From the NCBI GenBank assembly GCA_965644315.1, contig CBFFRQ010000043.1, positions 708,378-772,377 of the forward strand: DNA of 64,000 nt, given 5' to 3'. Positions 31,414-42,502 of this stretch are shown here, piece after piece; position 1 is the first letter of the stretch; the number at the start of each line of letters is the position of its first letter. Under the pieces are notes generated by a model, which was not told the origin of the DNA, ran no database searches, and worked only from the letters and a program-made list of their open reading frames with translations. The translations under genes were made by a program, and so were the position numbers. Source of the DNA: Caecitellus pseudoparvulus. Its lineage: Eukaryota > Bigyra: Bicosoecida.

Positions 31414-34387
31414 ATGAGCGGCTCCAGGCGGCCCTCCGGGGCGGGCACCACGCGTGAGTGGAGGCTGGAGCTGCGTTGACTCTCGATTTCCGCACAGTGC
31501 CACCCCCTCCCCTGCGCCACAGCTGACCTGCAAGACCCTGATTCCTTCCTCACCCTCGTAGAGCAGCGAGACAAAATGTTGGCTGATGAAGCTGCTGTGC
31601 GTCATCGAGCGCTTTGCACGCGCCTCCAATCCCGGCCTTGAGCGGTGTCTTGCTCGGCGCCCACAGGCCAGGCAGCGCCGGGAGACCTCCAGACATCGCC
31701 AAGGACTCTATGCACGGCGGTTCCGCATCATCGGGTGGTGGTGGGAGCACAAGTTCAGGCACCTGCGCTTCGCACAGGCGATGCGGGCTGCCTTTCAAAC
31801 CCCGTCCCTGTACTCCATTCCACACGAGCAGCAGACCTACTGGCTGCCCCGCAGGCACTTCTTCGCAGCGTGGGCCTTTGCTGTGGACACTGACCCGGCC
31901 ATTCTCAGGCGAGGCGAGCTGGAGTCGTTCATGGAACTGGCCTGGCAGATGTTTGACGTGTCCGTGGCCGGCAGCGTGGACTACAGGGAAGTGCTGTGCG
32001 TCTGGAGCGCCGTGCGCTTGGAGTGGCACACGTCAGCGCAGGGATTCTTGCAGCAGTGCTTTCGCAACTACGATGGCGATGTCCGGGGGGGGGTGTCACT
32101 CTCCGACTTGCGGAGCCTCCTGGTCTGCCTGTGCACCAACGAGGGCGAAGCGCGCAAGGTGCTCGCACTCGCAGACTTCTCCCTGCTCCAGCCGGCGGCC
32201 GATGAGGCAGGGGACTCCCCCGCTGGTGCAGTCAAGTATGGCCCTGACGAGCCGTTCTTGCTTGGAATCGAACGGCACTTGGGCGAAGTGGAGGCCGCAC
32301 GGGGAGACCGTCGCCGGTTACGGGCGCTCGCACGCAAACAGGCACTGGCGACCCGCACGAGGCAGGGGTCAAGCTCGCGTGGGAGGGAAGTGGATGGGGA
32401 GCGAGTTTCCGTCGACCCCATCACAGGGGAGCCTGTCTCTGCGACAGCGGGCTCCTGGGTGACTCTGCGAGCCATGAACCGCATGCTGAACGGCAGCCAA
32501 GACTTGCTGCAGCACTTGGAAGAGCTGCTGCGCAGGCGCCTTCCCCCCACAGTGGCGGCCAAGAGAATACGACGGCAGCTGGAACGCCGGTGTGCATTGG
32601 CGGCTGAGCAGATCGCCCGTGTGCACGGCGAGCTGCGCCTGCGGGATGCTCTGCTCATGTGGTCCCACCAGTCCCTTCGCCGGTGGTTCAACGAATGGAA
32701 GGTGGAAATCGGCAGAGACATCATCCTCCGGCGCAAGGTTGCACTCCTTGCCCGCACGAGGGTCGTCCGAGCGTGGAGGAAGTGGGCCTACAGTGCTGCC
32801 CGTCAACGCGCCAAACTCCACCTCGCCAGGGAGCGGCGCCGGCGCAAACGCAAGCGTGAGGCTTTTCGTGCTTGGCGTGTGTGGCTCCTGACAGCGCTCC
32901 GCATGTCAGCGCTGCAGCATCTACGTGCAGAGCGCTCGTATGAGTTTGCCATGAGGGAGAAGGTGTTCCATGGCTGGCGGATGGCAGCGTTGACGACCAA
33001 GGCGTACAAACATCATGCAGAGGCAGTCGTCCGGAAGGCGCTGCAGGGATGGAAGCAAGCGCTGGTTGTGCTGCGCGAAGAGACTGCGTACGTTGACCCC
33101 GATGCCGAGGTGAAGGAGCGCCTGGCAGCTGGCAAGGAGGTGTTCAACATCTTGCGAGTGGGCGACGACGAGCCTGACGAGGCTGCCATTGCAGAGCTCA
33201 AGCGCGCCGAGGCAGCTGCTGAGCGCATCCAGGCTGACATAGAGTGGAGCCGGTTGGAACAAGAGGCCGCCGAGCTGGCCGAGGCAGCAGCGCTGGAGGC
33301 AGAGCAGGCCCGCGTCGCGGCGCTGGAGGAGGGCGCGCTGCGGCGCAAGCAGCAGGCGGCAGCCCGCGAAGCTCGCCGCGAGGCTGAGGCCCGGCAGTGG
33401 CGAGACGCGTTTGAGGAGGAGTGGACTGTGAAGTTTGAAGTTGAGGAGAAGGCAGCCCGGGCAGATGCAGAGGCAGTCGTTGCCCGGGGCAAAGACAGGG
33501 CCGTCGCGAAGGAGGTGAAGGAGCTCACGAAGACCCTTGTGGGCGGGCAGGCAGGCTTGGAAGAGCTCACGCAGCCGTTCTCGCACTTTTCTGTGAAGGC
33601 AGAGGGAGATGCCCACCTGCTCTTCACGCACTCTCTGACAGGGCAGCAAGTGTCCACAGCGGGGCTGCGCAAGAAGGAAGCAGCTGTTGTGGCGAAGGAA
33701 CACGTCGTCGGGCGCCTCGTTGCGAAGCACATGCAGACGCTGCAAGATGCCAAGGCGCATGCAGAAGCTGCACACGTGCAAGACCGAGCAGTGCGGCAGA
33801 TAGCCTCCGCTTGGCGGTCTTTCAAGTGGTTCAATGTGCTGCTGCAGCTCAGTCGCCGATACGTCCAGCAGCTCGTGGACCCAGACACCGGGGAGCCGTA
33901 CTACTTTGACATCCGCACCCAGCGCCGCTTCACACAGAAGCCTTCCATGTTCAGGTCCACAGAAGTGCAGCCGCAGCCCATGGCCTGGAGAAGGAACGAC
34001 CCTGACACGGGTGGCAGTGTGTACATCCTGCGCCGCGCTCCGTGGCAGCGCAACCCCACGCCACCGCCAGGCTTTCGCCTGTGCATGGCTTGCGGGGTGG
34101 AGTTGGCGGATCGGCGCTGTTATGGAGGGGGGTGTGATGGCTTTGCCTATTGTTTCTCCTGCTGGGCGAGCCATCATCCCCAGGACGACGCCCTGTTTGA
34201 GCACTTGGAGCACGTGCAACACGTGCCCGTGGCTCGGGCACAGTGTGCGCACTTCCCTGAACAGCCTGCATGCATCCAGACATGGGCCCCAGAACTGGCA
34301 TATGATGTGTTTTCCGAGGACGGCTTTTATGCCGCCTGCAGCGACGCTGGGCTGGATGCAGAGGGAGTGGAGAGCACTGACCTGTGA
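31414..34387 (+). CDS. EF-hand-like / SFI1-like tryptophan repeat / WW-like / zinc-finger protein
   Basis: Exons 31414-31453, 31523-31596 and 31667-34387 give 944 residues; the first two are only seen after splicing (MSGSRRPSGAGTTPDLQDPD, SFLTLVEQRDKMLADEAA). Residues about 115-190 hold two degenerate EF-hand-like helices (MFDVSVAGSVDYREVLCVW; CFRNYDGDVRGGVSLSDL). Residues 360-500 have repeated W-containing helices, RRWFNEWKVEIGR, RVVRAWRKWAYSA, EAFRAWRVWLLTAL, KVFHGWRMAALTT and VRKALQGWKQAL, spaced like centrin-binding SFI1 repeats. A long coiled coil follows to about 750, then a WW-like segment (DPDTGEPYYFDIRTQRRFTQ) and a zinc ligand cluster (CMACGVELADRRC, YCFSCWASHH). A centriole or flagellar-base scaffold is inferred. 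Confidence 0.78.
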
Positions 34388-34408
34388 AAACGGAGCAGTG
34401 TCGCATGC

Positions 34409-34414
34409 AATGCA
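34409..34414 (+). terminator. AATGCA element, EF/SFI1-like gene
   Basis: GCATGCAATGCAGC, 21 bases past the stop. Confidence 0.4.
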
Positions 34415-34555
34415 GCCCCCAGCCGTCTCGCCAACGAACAGACGCTGCTGCAGCTCAAAGCCGTCATGTTGAGAACGTGCTCCGTACCGAGGGGGGGTTC
34501 TGGGCTCCGCCACGATCCCAGGCGTGCAGCAAGGGACACCGACAGAGTGCCAACC

Positions 34556-37500
34556 ATGGCTGACGAAGCCGTGCACAGCGCCGCCCAAGCGGTGAAGGAC
34601 GCTGCTGCAGGGGATGCCAGCGCGAGGGAGCGGCACAAGCAAGGCCAGCGGACCGCCCAGCTGAGCAAAGTCCACCGAAAGCTCGAAGAACGCCGTGCTC
34701 AACGCGAGGGGGCTGCGACGCCTGCGTCCCCAGAGACCGAGGCCAGCTCGGCTGCTGCCGCTGAGATCTTCGCAGCAGCGGTAGAGACCGCAGAGAAGGT
34801 GTGGGTTAAGGTTGCACCGGAGGACGAACCCTTCAAGTGGAAGTATGTCGCCCGTGCAGAGCTGCTGAAGGCCCAGCAAGCGATCCGGGACCTGCTGCCC
34901 GGCGATGGAGATGCAGATGTGCGTACAGCTCCAAAGAGCCGCAGGAAGGAAGCCCTGTCGCGCACCTGAGCCGCCCTGCTTGCTCCAGGTGTTGCATGAC
35001 TTAGTTGCTCGACTTGAACGCCGGATCGGAGTGAACTACGTGCAATGCGAGGAGAATGCGGGTACGTCGCCGTTTCGTGCGAAACGCAAGCGTCGCCGGT
35101 CGTCAAACCCGGACCCCTCTAGCACGCAGCTGGGTCCCTCGCGCTCACACGTGCATTGAACCGTCTTGAACGGCGGCTCCCCTTGCTGGTAAAGGAGTTA
35201 GACGGCAAGGCCGTGCCCTCGGGCAACACCTGCGTGCTGGCTTCAGTGCTGGGTGCCACGACAGTGCTGGGCATGGGCATCGACGTCTTGGACGCGTGCA
35301 ACTACAAGGCTCTGCTCACCAGTGGTTGGGGCAACCCCCTTCGCGCCTACTTGCACCTGCGCAAGGCCGACATCGTGTACGAACTCGTCACGTCGTGCCT
35401 GGCCAAGCACCTGCCGTCAGCCCTGCACGCCTTCGCAATGAAGCCCATCTCCGAGTTGTCGTCTGCCCATGAAGGCTCAGAGACACTGGCAAGTGCCGTG
35501 ACAATCGTGCTTCCTGGTGGGGGTGGCGGGGAGCCGGACAGGGAGCTGTCGCCCCGTTCCCTGGTAGCCCTCGCCTCCCGTCTGCGCTCCTCCGTCGTCA
35601 CGCTGCAGGCGCTGTACACCCACACCGCCTTCTACCATGCCCAAGTGCTCACACCGCTGGGCCTGCGCTCGCTGGCAGCCCAGGCTGTGGAGCGCACCCT
35701 TCTGCGCCAGCTCAAGTTCCAGCTGCCCTTCCTCAGTGACTCTGCCGCTGCCACGATGGTGGGGCAGTTGCAGGCGACCGGCCTGCCCAGCCCCCCCCCC
35801 GCCACCCCCGACGCCGACGCCTCTGAGGGGGTGGAGCTGCCTGCACACATCGCGTCCAACCTGCGCATGCACACCGCCGGCACGGGGGATGCAGAGGCCC
35901 TGGATGCTCTGCAGTGGGCTCGCTTTGCCATGAAGCTGTCAGACTACTACGCCATCCGGCGGCAGTACACCGCCGCCGCGCACTGCCTGCGGGCGGCTGA
36001 CATCATCCTGGGCAGGGAGACGGCCCGGCGCGCGGCTTGCAGGGGCGGTGCGGCGCAGGCAGGGCAGGCCGCCGCGCCCCCGCCCCCTGTTGGAGACGCC
36101 GATGTGCCCGCTCCACCGACACCTGGTGAGTCTGCGCCTGCAGCCAGTGCCCAGGGTGGGCAGGCGGAGCAGGAGGATGAGGAGGAGGAGGATGAATCGT
36201 ACTTGCAAGCCCTGGCGCTGAGCCGCATGCATTGGGGCATGTTGCACACTGCCGTGCTGAAGCACGCCCGGGACGCCCGCCTGAGCGCAGCGCTTGGGCA
36301 GGACCTGGTGGGGGAGGATGAGGAGGAAGAAGCCGAACCGCCGCTGGTGTCAGCAGAGGACCTGACCAAGCTCAGGGCAGCCAGTGGCGGGGCAGCTGCA
36401 CGTGGGGCCGGGCTGCCTCCGGTGGAGGAGGCTGGTGTGGAGGGCAGCCTGGCCCCCGAGCACAGGGACTTGGAGCTGCCGGTGCCAGACGCCACTGCAG
36501 GCATGGCGAGGCTGTCCTGCCTGCCCAGTGTCGCGGCGGTGGGGGACCTCATCAGTCTGGAGGAGGCGGAGGCGCTGCTGGAGGACCAGGCGGCGAGGCG
36601 GGCCAGTGAGCAAGACGGTGACGCCGCCGCCCCCTTTGCCGACCTCATCAAGAGCTTTGTGCTGGAAGGGAGCGAAGGGCCGGAGGCAGCACAGGCTGCC
36701 CGGGACCCGCACTCCACAGCGCATGTCGACCTCCTGCTGCCTGAGCAGCTGGTTGGTGCGTCGTCGCACGCCAGTGTCGCCGCACCGCCGTGCCACGCTC
36801 ACGAACCCCGCTCCGCTCCACGCACAGACTTTGCCATGGCCAGCCAGGTGTTCCGCCTGGCCAATGCAGCCTTGCTGGAGGCGCAGAAGTTCTTCGTCCT
36901 GAACGGCTTCGTGACGGACCACCTGGCCATCCTCACTGCCCAGGCATCCTGCTACAAATACGTACGGGCTGCTCGTGCTCTGTTCTGCCCGTGCGCTGCC
37001 GTGTGTTTTTCACTCGCTCGGCCCCTGCGCAGGTGGCCATGTTTGAGTCGGACTTGAAGCGCAAGCAAGCCATGCACTCACGGCGGCTGACTCTCCTGGG
37101 GCCCATGCTGGACGTGCTGAACCCATCCATTTACTTCAACCTGCACAAGGAGGTGTCTTTGGAGTGTGGCCACGCCGCTGCAGACATGATGGACCTGCGC
37201 AGGGAACGCGTCACACAGCGCCTGGCAGCTGCGCGGGCAGCAGGCGCGTCGCCCGTGCCCACCGCCGCAGAGGCTGCTGGGGTCAACGACCTGTCTGCGC
37301 GGGCCATCGGCTTCTTCCACCACTTCATCCGCTGCTACAGCGACGAGCGCTTGGCCGGCCACCCAGTGCCCATGCCCCCCGCCCACGCATTCACAGCGCC
37401 CACGTTGGAGAGCTGCCTCAGTGCGCGTGCTGCGGCGGCGTTCGACTCGGGGCACTATGCAGGCACAAAGGTGGAGGAGCCGCTGCCTGGCTTCACCAGC

Positions 37501-37779
37501 ATTGATGACGAGAGCTTGGAGGCGTACTTCACGGCCCACTTCTACATCACACGCCTGCTGCAACGCCGCGTTATGACCAGCGTGGAAGGCCGAGTCGCAG
37601 ACCTCACGGGGTGCCTGGAGCGGGCGCAGTGGATCATCAAGGTGGCGCCGCTGCTTGTGTCTCCCGATCGACCGGACACCTTCGCGCAGGAGCTGGACTT
37701 GCTGAAGCAGCAGGTGGAGCTTCTGCCGCAGCAGCTGCAGCAGCTGGCAGCCACAAAGCGCAGTGTGCTGGGCATGTAG
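34556..37779 (+). CDS. KIFBP: KIF-binding protein (KBP family)
   Basis: Exons 34556-34918, 34989-35061, 35130-36755, 36828-36961 and 37033-37779 give 980 residues, longer than the roughly 620 of the human protein because of low-complexity insertions (about 36,050-36,700). KIFBP is a TPR-like helical protein that sequesters certain kinesin motors. Matches: EDEPFKWKYVARAELLKAQQ (human EKEPYKSKYSARALLEE), then the helical TPR-like core (ADIVYELVTSCLAKHLPSAL), DYYAIRRQYTAAAHCLRAAD, FRLANAALLEAQKFFVLNGF then VTDHLAILTAQASCYKYVAM, FESDLKRKQAMHSRRLTLLG and NPSIYFNLHKEVSLECGHAA. Conserved segments span the splice junctions. The family is found mainly in ciliated organisms. Confidence 0.9.
35071..35086. 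repeat. CGTTTCG-TG-CGAAACG palindrome, KIFBP intron 2
   Basis: Perfect seven-base arms with a two-base centre lie 10 bases inside the 68-base intron. The half-site CGTTTC is the core of the GGCGTTTCA motif seen in other introns. Confidence 0.5.
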
Positions 37780-37978
37780 CCGCCGCAGATGCAGTCTCGG
37801 GCATGATGCAAATACAAGCCGGTGGCAACGAAGGCAGCGCACGAACTTTGTGTGTGCCCTTTCCCTGCCTCGCACGTGCACCCTCTCAGCGTGCAGTGGA
37901 GCCCGAGCTGCACCTCCGCCCCGCCCTGCGGAAAAAGCAAGGCAACGCCAGGCGCCGCAGCTTTGCACCGTCAGCGCC

Positions 37979-39010
37979 ATGGCTTGGTTTGGCGGAGACA
38001 AGAAGCGGGGCACCGCAGCTGACACAGCCGAGCAAAACGTCAGGTTGTTTCTGGTACGGCCTGCTGCCGCGCAGTCCGCGGGCAGAGGCGCCCAGCACGG
38101 CTCTGCCTCGTCGCTGTGCGCCACAGACCCGCATCGAGGAGACGGTGAAGCGCCAGAACAAGCTAAATGACCGTGCAGACGGCGCCGTGACGGCTGCTAA
38201 CCGAGGAGACCACAGCGATGAGTCCACCCGCTTGCTGAGGCAGCTGGAGGCTGAAGCGTGAGTTGCACGGCGGCCTGGTGAAGTGCAGGAGACCGTCACC
38301 CACACAGCGGCTGCCCCGTACCCCCCCCCTCCAGCTCTGCAAACAAGGAAACCTTCCTTGACCTGAAGAAAGCAGCCAAGTCAAGCATCGAGGCACTCCA
38401 GGATGAAGCTGCCGCGCGCAAGGCCACGTCTGAGCTGGAGGCGCTGCGTGACAGCTTCCGCGTGGCTCGAGACGAGTACAAGCACATCGGCGTTGCTGCT
38501 GCAGCGGGGATGGGGGACACTGCAGCGTTGATGCAGGGCGCAGCCCCCATGGGTGCAGCTGCTGGTGGCTTTGGCGGGGAAAGCAAGAACACCCGCGTGC
38601 TGGACAGTGCACAGGCCACGGCGACGGAGGGCGTTGGGAAGCTGCAAGGTGCCCTGGCTGACCTGGGCGAGGCGCAGCAGACGGCAGATGGCATCACGCA
38701 GACGCTGGCCGCTGACCGGGCTACCATTGAGGGCATCAACGCAAACCTGGACCAGATCGACAGCGACCTGGACATCTCCCAGCGCCTCATCACCAACCTC
38801 CTGAAGCGCCTGTACACTGACAAGATCATCATCGCCCTCACCTGCCTCATCGTCACCGCCATCATCGGCATCATCATCTACTCCAGCGTGAACCCCAAGC
38901 AGGACACATTCAACGTGCCTGACCAGGCCAAGCCGCCCGTGCCGTCCGAGGTGAAGCAGTCCCGCCTGCTGCGCGGACTGCCGGGGCTGCCTGCTGCCCC
39001 ACAGTGGTGA
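37979..39010 (+). CDS. Qb-type SNARE (Vti1/NPSN-like), aspartate at the central layer
   Basis: Exons 37979-38038, 38127-38257 and 38335-39010 give 288 residues. The N-terminal part is helical (RIEETVKRQNKLNDRADGAV, TFLDLKKAAKSSIEALQDEA, LEALRDSFRVARDEYKHIG). The SNARE motif runs RVLDSAQATATEGVGKLQGA, LADLGEAQQTADGITQTLAA, DRATIEGINANLDQIDSDLD, and is followed by LKRLYTDKIIIALTCLIVT and AIIGIIIYSSV, a C-terminal anchor, then about 45 luminal residues. Aligned to SNAP-25 (LDEQGEQLERI), LAADRATIEGI puts Asp where the ionic-layer Gln belongs. The first donor (GTCAGG) is weak, so exon 1 is less sure. Membrane fusion on the Golgi or endosomal route is inferred from the family. Confidence 0.85.
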
Positions 39011-39058
39011 CGCTGGTCCGGAACGAGCGCGCCAGGACCCCTGCGTAATGTCCTTTGC

Positions 39059-39066
39059 AATGCATT
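39059..39066. terminator. Palindromic AATGCATT between converging SNARE and membrane-protein genes
   Basis: TTTGCAATGCATTCAAC lies 48 bases after the SNARE stop and 52 bases after the stop of the gene on the other strand; it reads AATGCA both ways. Confidence 0.4.
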
Positions 39067-39118
39067 CAACAGTCGAGGTGGCGGGGCTGTGTGCAGCAGC
39101 CCCACGCCGTGGCCCTGG

Positions 39119-41873
39119 TCAGCCGGATGCGTCTGCCCCCGTGCCTCCCGGGCAGAAATGGAAGTACTCCAGCCCCTCTGCATCGCGCAGCATGCACATA
39201 ATTGGCGGGCCGGTGATGGAGCCGCCAGCCAGCGTCACGGCGGCAATGGAGGAGAGGAAGATGAGGGTGGTCCAGTGGGGGAAGCGCACTTGCCAGGCGG
39301 CCCACATGCGCACAGCCATGACTTCGCACTGCACTGACAGGGCGCCCAGGAAGAACTGCATGCTGGAGAGTGTGTCTTGCTCCGTCACTGGCTGGAAGAG
39401 AATGGTGGAGGCGGGCCGCACGCGTGAGGGAGACTGGGGCGAGCCAGGCTCCTCCACGGACTCCAGCCCCCGTGCCCCGCAGCAACACCAGCAACACCTG
39501 CCCCAGGAGAACTCATCCGAGTCAGGGATGTCCGCGATGGCGTCCTCTTCGGCGTCGTCGAACAAAGCTGACGCGCGGCGCGACCCAGAGCGGGTGAGGG
39601 GCACTTGGACCTGGCCCCGCTGCCGCCTGCCAAGGGCCAACAGCTCAGTGGTGGTGATGGGCGCCCAAAGCGCATCCTTCGAGATGCGGTCCACCTCCAG
39701 CGCCATGTTGCGCAGCAGCTTGTGACGGTACACCTCCACGTCCGGGTCGTCGTGGCGCAGCCGGCAGGTGCAGGAGGACAGCAGCCACCCGCACCATGAG
39801 GTGGCTGGTCGTTTTTCAGCTTCCGGCGTGGCTGATCGCCCCGACGCCATGTCCGAATCCCCCTCCTCGGCCATGGGACTCAAGCTTGCTGGGGTGCCAG
39901 TCAGCAGGGAAGATGCCGGCTTGACGTTGATGCTGGTGGGCGAGACGGTGCCTGCAGGCGGACCAGCCGTGCTGGGCAGGATGGACTCCCCTTTAGACCC
40001 TGCCAGGGACAGGCGCATGCTCGCCCGGCGCTGGGCGGCCCACATCATGGCGTGCTGCGTCGACCGGCGCACATCGTCGTCCCGCACAGGGGCCCACCGC
40101 ATGCCGAAAGCGGCGTTCACGGCCCACAGCATGAGGGCCGGGCCCAAGGCCGTCGCGAGCTCCATCACGTACTGCAGCATGACGCGCCAGAGCAGGTCCA
40201 GGGGGGGGATGGGCTTGCCTCCCACACGAGCTGGGAACCGGAACAGCAGGCCGTATGGCAGGGACAGCAGGATGCCAACGTCCTCAGCCATTGTGCTGAG
40301 CGTCAGCAGGGTGTAGTACGCGTGAATGTACTGGCCATGCCGTTGCGCCCGCACCTTGGCACCGCTGAGCAAGCCACGCACTGCCTCCCCCATGCGATTG
40401 CGCAGGCGTGGCCCTGATGCGTTGAACAAGTTCCGGTACGAGGCCTCCATCGGCACCACATCCGGGCTGGCGCTGCGGGTGAGGCTCTTCGGTGCGACCC
40501 CCAGAGCGAGGCGGCCAGGAGAGCCACGCGGTGAGGAAGAAGAGCCCCGTGGCGAAGACGACGTGCTCTTGATGGGGGAGTCCCTGCGCGCTGCGCCACG
40601 CCGGCCATGCTGCATGCCAACCTTGACGAAGGCACCGACTGCCGCGGAGCGATTCGAGAACTGGCGCCGAGGTTCACGGCAGCACTCGGCGCAGTGCGCG
40701 TGGCAGCACCCGCAGCACCATGCCGGGCAGTGCCTTGGGCACACAGTCCGGCAGCAGCGCAGGAGGACTTTGTCCCTGGCCGGCTGCGTGAGGCGCAGGG
40801 CGATCTCGATGCCCGACAGGAACGCTGCCGCGATCGCAGACTCGGTGGTCGTGTCCATGTTCGTGACGAGGAAACGCCCAGCAAGTCCGGAGACGATGCT
40901 GACGGGGGCCAGGAAGGCAATGACACGGTCATGGGGCATGTGTCTGGAGAAGGACCCCTGCGCAAACACCCGGATGATGGACTGCACCACCTCCAGCAGC
41001 ATAGTGAAGAGCACCGCTCGCAGCAGCACCTGCATGACCGGGGACTCTGCTGCAATGAAGAGGGCGATCACCTGCACCATGACAAAGAAAGAAAAAGCTA
41101 GAATGGCTCCGACCGCAGCAGCTTGCAGTCGGACTGGGTGGTTCACGAGGCCGTGCAGGATGCCCGACAGCCACATGGGCGCAGCCAAGGCAGGTGCCAG
41201 CTGGCACAGCCACACTACGGCGAACGGTACCACGCGCAGTGCAACAGGTACAACGCCTGATGCAATCAGGGCCTCTTGTGCACCGCCCGCCAGTAAGTTC
41301 ACACCTATGCTCAAGAACGCCAAGCCGAACGTTGTGCTGTACCTCACCGTGCTCCAGCCAGTCAACACCAGCCACGGCACCATGGTCACAACGAACAAGT
41401 TGTTGGCGGCGAAGACCCAGTCAGCCAGGCGCAGATAAAAGGCGAAATCCTGTGTGTGTCAGCAGGATGGACCTTGTGGAGGTCATGGCCAGGCAATGCA
41501 CTGAGCATGCCCTGCGTGGAACGTGGCGCTTACCGTGACGAAGGCCGTTGTGTCCCCGCCGTTCCACTCTGGGTTGACTTGGCCCACAATGCGGGCTTCT
41601 GAGGACGAAGCATTGTAAACACCCCGGGCTTCTGTGGTACGGGAGGGGGGCGAGCACATTGCCGGTGGGCACGGGCGGCCGCACGTTCTACAGCGACATG
41701 CATGCAACAGCCCCCAGCGGAGAAACTGCGCATGAAAGCCACCCGCTCCTAGCCGCACCTGCAGTTGTGTACCAGTGTTTCGAGTACCACCAGTAGTAAG
41801 CGATGAAAACCGTCCCTGCCAGTGCACACGCAAGTCCGTAGGCTTTCACCTGAAGCTTGTAGACGCTGCGCAT
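39119..41873 (-). CDS. Multi-pass membrane protein of unknown function
   Basis: Three exons (41873-41759, 41631-41534, 41449-39119) give 847 residues. The first helix is a membrane segment near the N-terminus (GLACALAGTVFIAYYWWY); an exposed NASSS glycosylation-like site follows, then DFAFYLRLADWVFAANNLFV. Further hydrophobic segments include WSTVRYSTTFGLAFLSIGVN, ALRVVPFAVVWLCQLAPALA, AAAVGAILAFSFFVMVQVIA, LYYA-free helices near YTLLTLSTMAEDVGILLSLP and LWRVMLQYVMELATALGPAL, and a last one, WTTLIFLSSIAAVTLAGGSI. A Cys/His-rich loop (CCRTVCPRHCPAWCCGCCHA) and Ser-rich loops separate them. About nine to eleven passes. I do not recognise the family. Confidence 0.75.
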
Positions 41874-42502
41874 GTCAGTGCGACGTGCAAATGCAGGTTG
41901 GGGCCCGGCATGCTGCGGTCACTCTGCGTCAATGGCACCCACATGGAAGCTTGCAGCACTGCGCAGGGGTCGTTCCCCAGCAACATCAGCCCTTTGGACT
42001 CCTCTTTGGGGCTGGAGGGGCCTCCCGCCATGGCTGGAGAGGACCGGGGCATGAGGCTTGGCCGGCGTTTCGCGCAGAAACGCTGCGAGCGTCCTTCTTC
42101 GCTCCGCGACGGCGTGAGAAGAAGGCCGAGGGCCCGGGCTGCTTCATCCCCTTGCGTGTCACACGTTTTTGGTACCAAGGCTGAAGTGCCTGCCTCCATG
42201 CAATGAATGGAGTGCCGCCTCTGGCGTGCTGGCCGCCCGCTCTCCTGGTCGCCCCCTCTGGTGCTCGGCGCAAACTGAGAGGTCAGTCAAAATAATCAAC
42301 GTCCCTAACACATCAAACTATTCCAGTTCCTCTGGTGCAGTCCAACTTTGTTGCGACGTGCGGCACGACAATCAGCTGAGCGACGCGGTGCCAGCCCAGG
42401 CAAACTTGCTGCCAAGCCCGAATCGGCGTCTCTGCTTGGGCCTGATCTCTCATTTGATCGCCTTACGTTGATACGGACTCACAGCACCCCACAGTTCCAG
42501 CC
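41874..42502. promoter_or_regulatory. Divergent promoter region, membrane protein / ubiquilin
   Basis: 629 bases between divergent starts. It holds a perfect inverted repeat, GCGTTTC-GCGCA-GAAACGC (42065-42083), and an AT-rich run around 42280-42330. No gene seen. Confidence 0.45.
42065..42083. repeat. GCGTTTC-N5-GAAACGC inverted repeat
   Basis: Seven-base perfect arms, five-base centre, in the divergent promoter region. Two facing half-sites of the GGCGTTTCA motif (the left arm is preceded by CCG, giving GGCGTTTC). Confidence 0.5.

Noticed and set aside
32921-34879. 652-codon minus-strand ORF opposite the EF/SFI1-like gene
   Set aside because: Shadow of a coiled-coil coding region; no family resemblance, and it runs across the neighbouring gene's boundary.
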